DNA from: Patagioenas fasciata
Lineage: Eukaryota > Chordata > Aves > Columbiformes > Columbidae
DNA length: 64,000 nucleotides
NCBI RefSeq assembly: GCF_037038585.1
Contig: NC_092523.1
Coordinates: 43,923,001-43,987,000, forward strand
Direction of reading: 5' to 3'
Shown here: piece after piece, positions 63,314-64,000 of the stretch
Layout of the letters: every line of letters begins with the position of its first letter
How positions within the stretch are numbered: position 1 is the first letter of the stretch
Translations under genes and position numbers: made by a program
The notes under the pieces: model-generated
The model's database searches: none
The model's input: only the letters and a program-made list of their open reading frames with translations
What the model was told of the DNA's origin: nothing

Positions 63314-64000
63314 CTTATTACCTGTTTTAGAGTGGACAACATGAAATAATTAGATTGTCCAAATTCAAGTACTTAGACTCGATTTACTTGAGTTTGTCTT
63401 TGGCTGAAACAGTGAGGTTTTGGACACATCAGCCTTTACCTTCCTCTTTCATCTAACTGGATTTTAATGCTACTGTACTTGAGCTGTCCTTCATTAAATA
63501 TACTACCATACTTCCCTCTATCAACAACAGCCAAACAACTCTTAAGTTACTATTTTAGGCAGAGGTACATTCCCTTTTTTGTGTCTTGGAGACTACCATT
63601 CTTGCAGCCACTTGTTTCTGTAAAGGAGCTCAAAGACCTTTTACAACAATATGGGATAGAGAGCTACAGTTATTCCCAATAGCTTGAACGCAATTTCTAG
63701 TATGAGAATAGAAGAGCCCTGTATAATATGAAATTCCTAAAGTGGAATTGGTGAATGTATATTAATGTTACTATATGTTACTCATAGATATCAATGCGAT
63801 AGGGTGTTACATAAAGGCAATTTTAATGACTCTTGAGAAATCAAGTATTTCGGGGAAAGTAAACTTATTCAAAACAGAATTATTGAATTTACCTTTTTGA
63901 TTGCATTGTGTGAGGCTTATCTATAACTGTTTGGTTTGTAAATTAGTCATAAATATATCAAAACTAACCTCTTATTCAAATGGGTCAGCAAAGGTATGTG
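63314..64000. other. AT-rich non-coding DNA, nothing recognised
   Basis: No repeat or gene recognised up to the window edge. A 71-codon frame at 63467-63682 has no recognisable motif. Confidence 0.4.

Overview
The window looks like AT-rich intergenic or deep intronic DNA from a bird. The organism call rests on several CR1 LINEs. One of them (58907-60129) ends in four tandem copies of the CR1 terminal octamer (ATTCTGTG read on its own strand), and all the recognisable copies are 5'-truncated, as is usual for avian CR1. I found no host gene, no exon I could defend, and no tRNA, rRNA or CRISPR array. The longer open frames outside transposons show no recognisable domain and look like chance ORFs.

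Layout. 1-17 kb: AT-rich DNA with only low-complexity tracts. 17.18-17.93 kb: a very decayed CR1/L3-like LINE on the minus strand, recognised from KLSGPDN and DFQKAFDKV peptides. 18.80-20.63 kb: a long, frameshifted CR1 on the plus strand. 20.6-56 kb: AT-rich DNA with three short CR1 3'-end relics (34.8, 43.2 and 47.0 kb), many (GTTT)n/(AAAC)n tracts and a few inverted repeats. 56.02-56.16 kb: a small L2/Jockey-like reverse-transcriptase relic. 57.65-57.78 kb: a local duplication. 58.91-60.13 kb: the youngest-looking CR1, with an open 409-codon frame but a lost catalytic Asp. 61.34-63.31 kb: an older CR1 split by a solo retroviral LTR.

The most interesting object is that solo LTR (61822-62851, minus strand, 5-bp ACAGT target duplication). 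Read on its own strand it has a U3 with a perfect three-unit heat-shock element just upstream of a TATA box, an unusually long inferred R region, and an AATAAA signal near the end. Inside R lies an array of eleven short inverted repeats spaced about 31 bp apart (62104-62427). Stem sequences differ from unit to unit while pairing is largely kept, and several CACGTG E-boxes are embedded. I do not recognise this array from any family I know.

The repeats do not form a working gene system: every LINE copy is truncated and lacks at least one catalytic feature, and the LTR has no internal viral genes. The record is layered: ancient L2/L3-like relics, then older CR1s, then the LTR inserted into one of those CR1s. 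The 58.9 kb CR1 is probably also relatively young.
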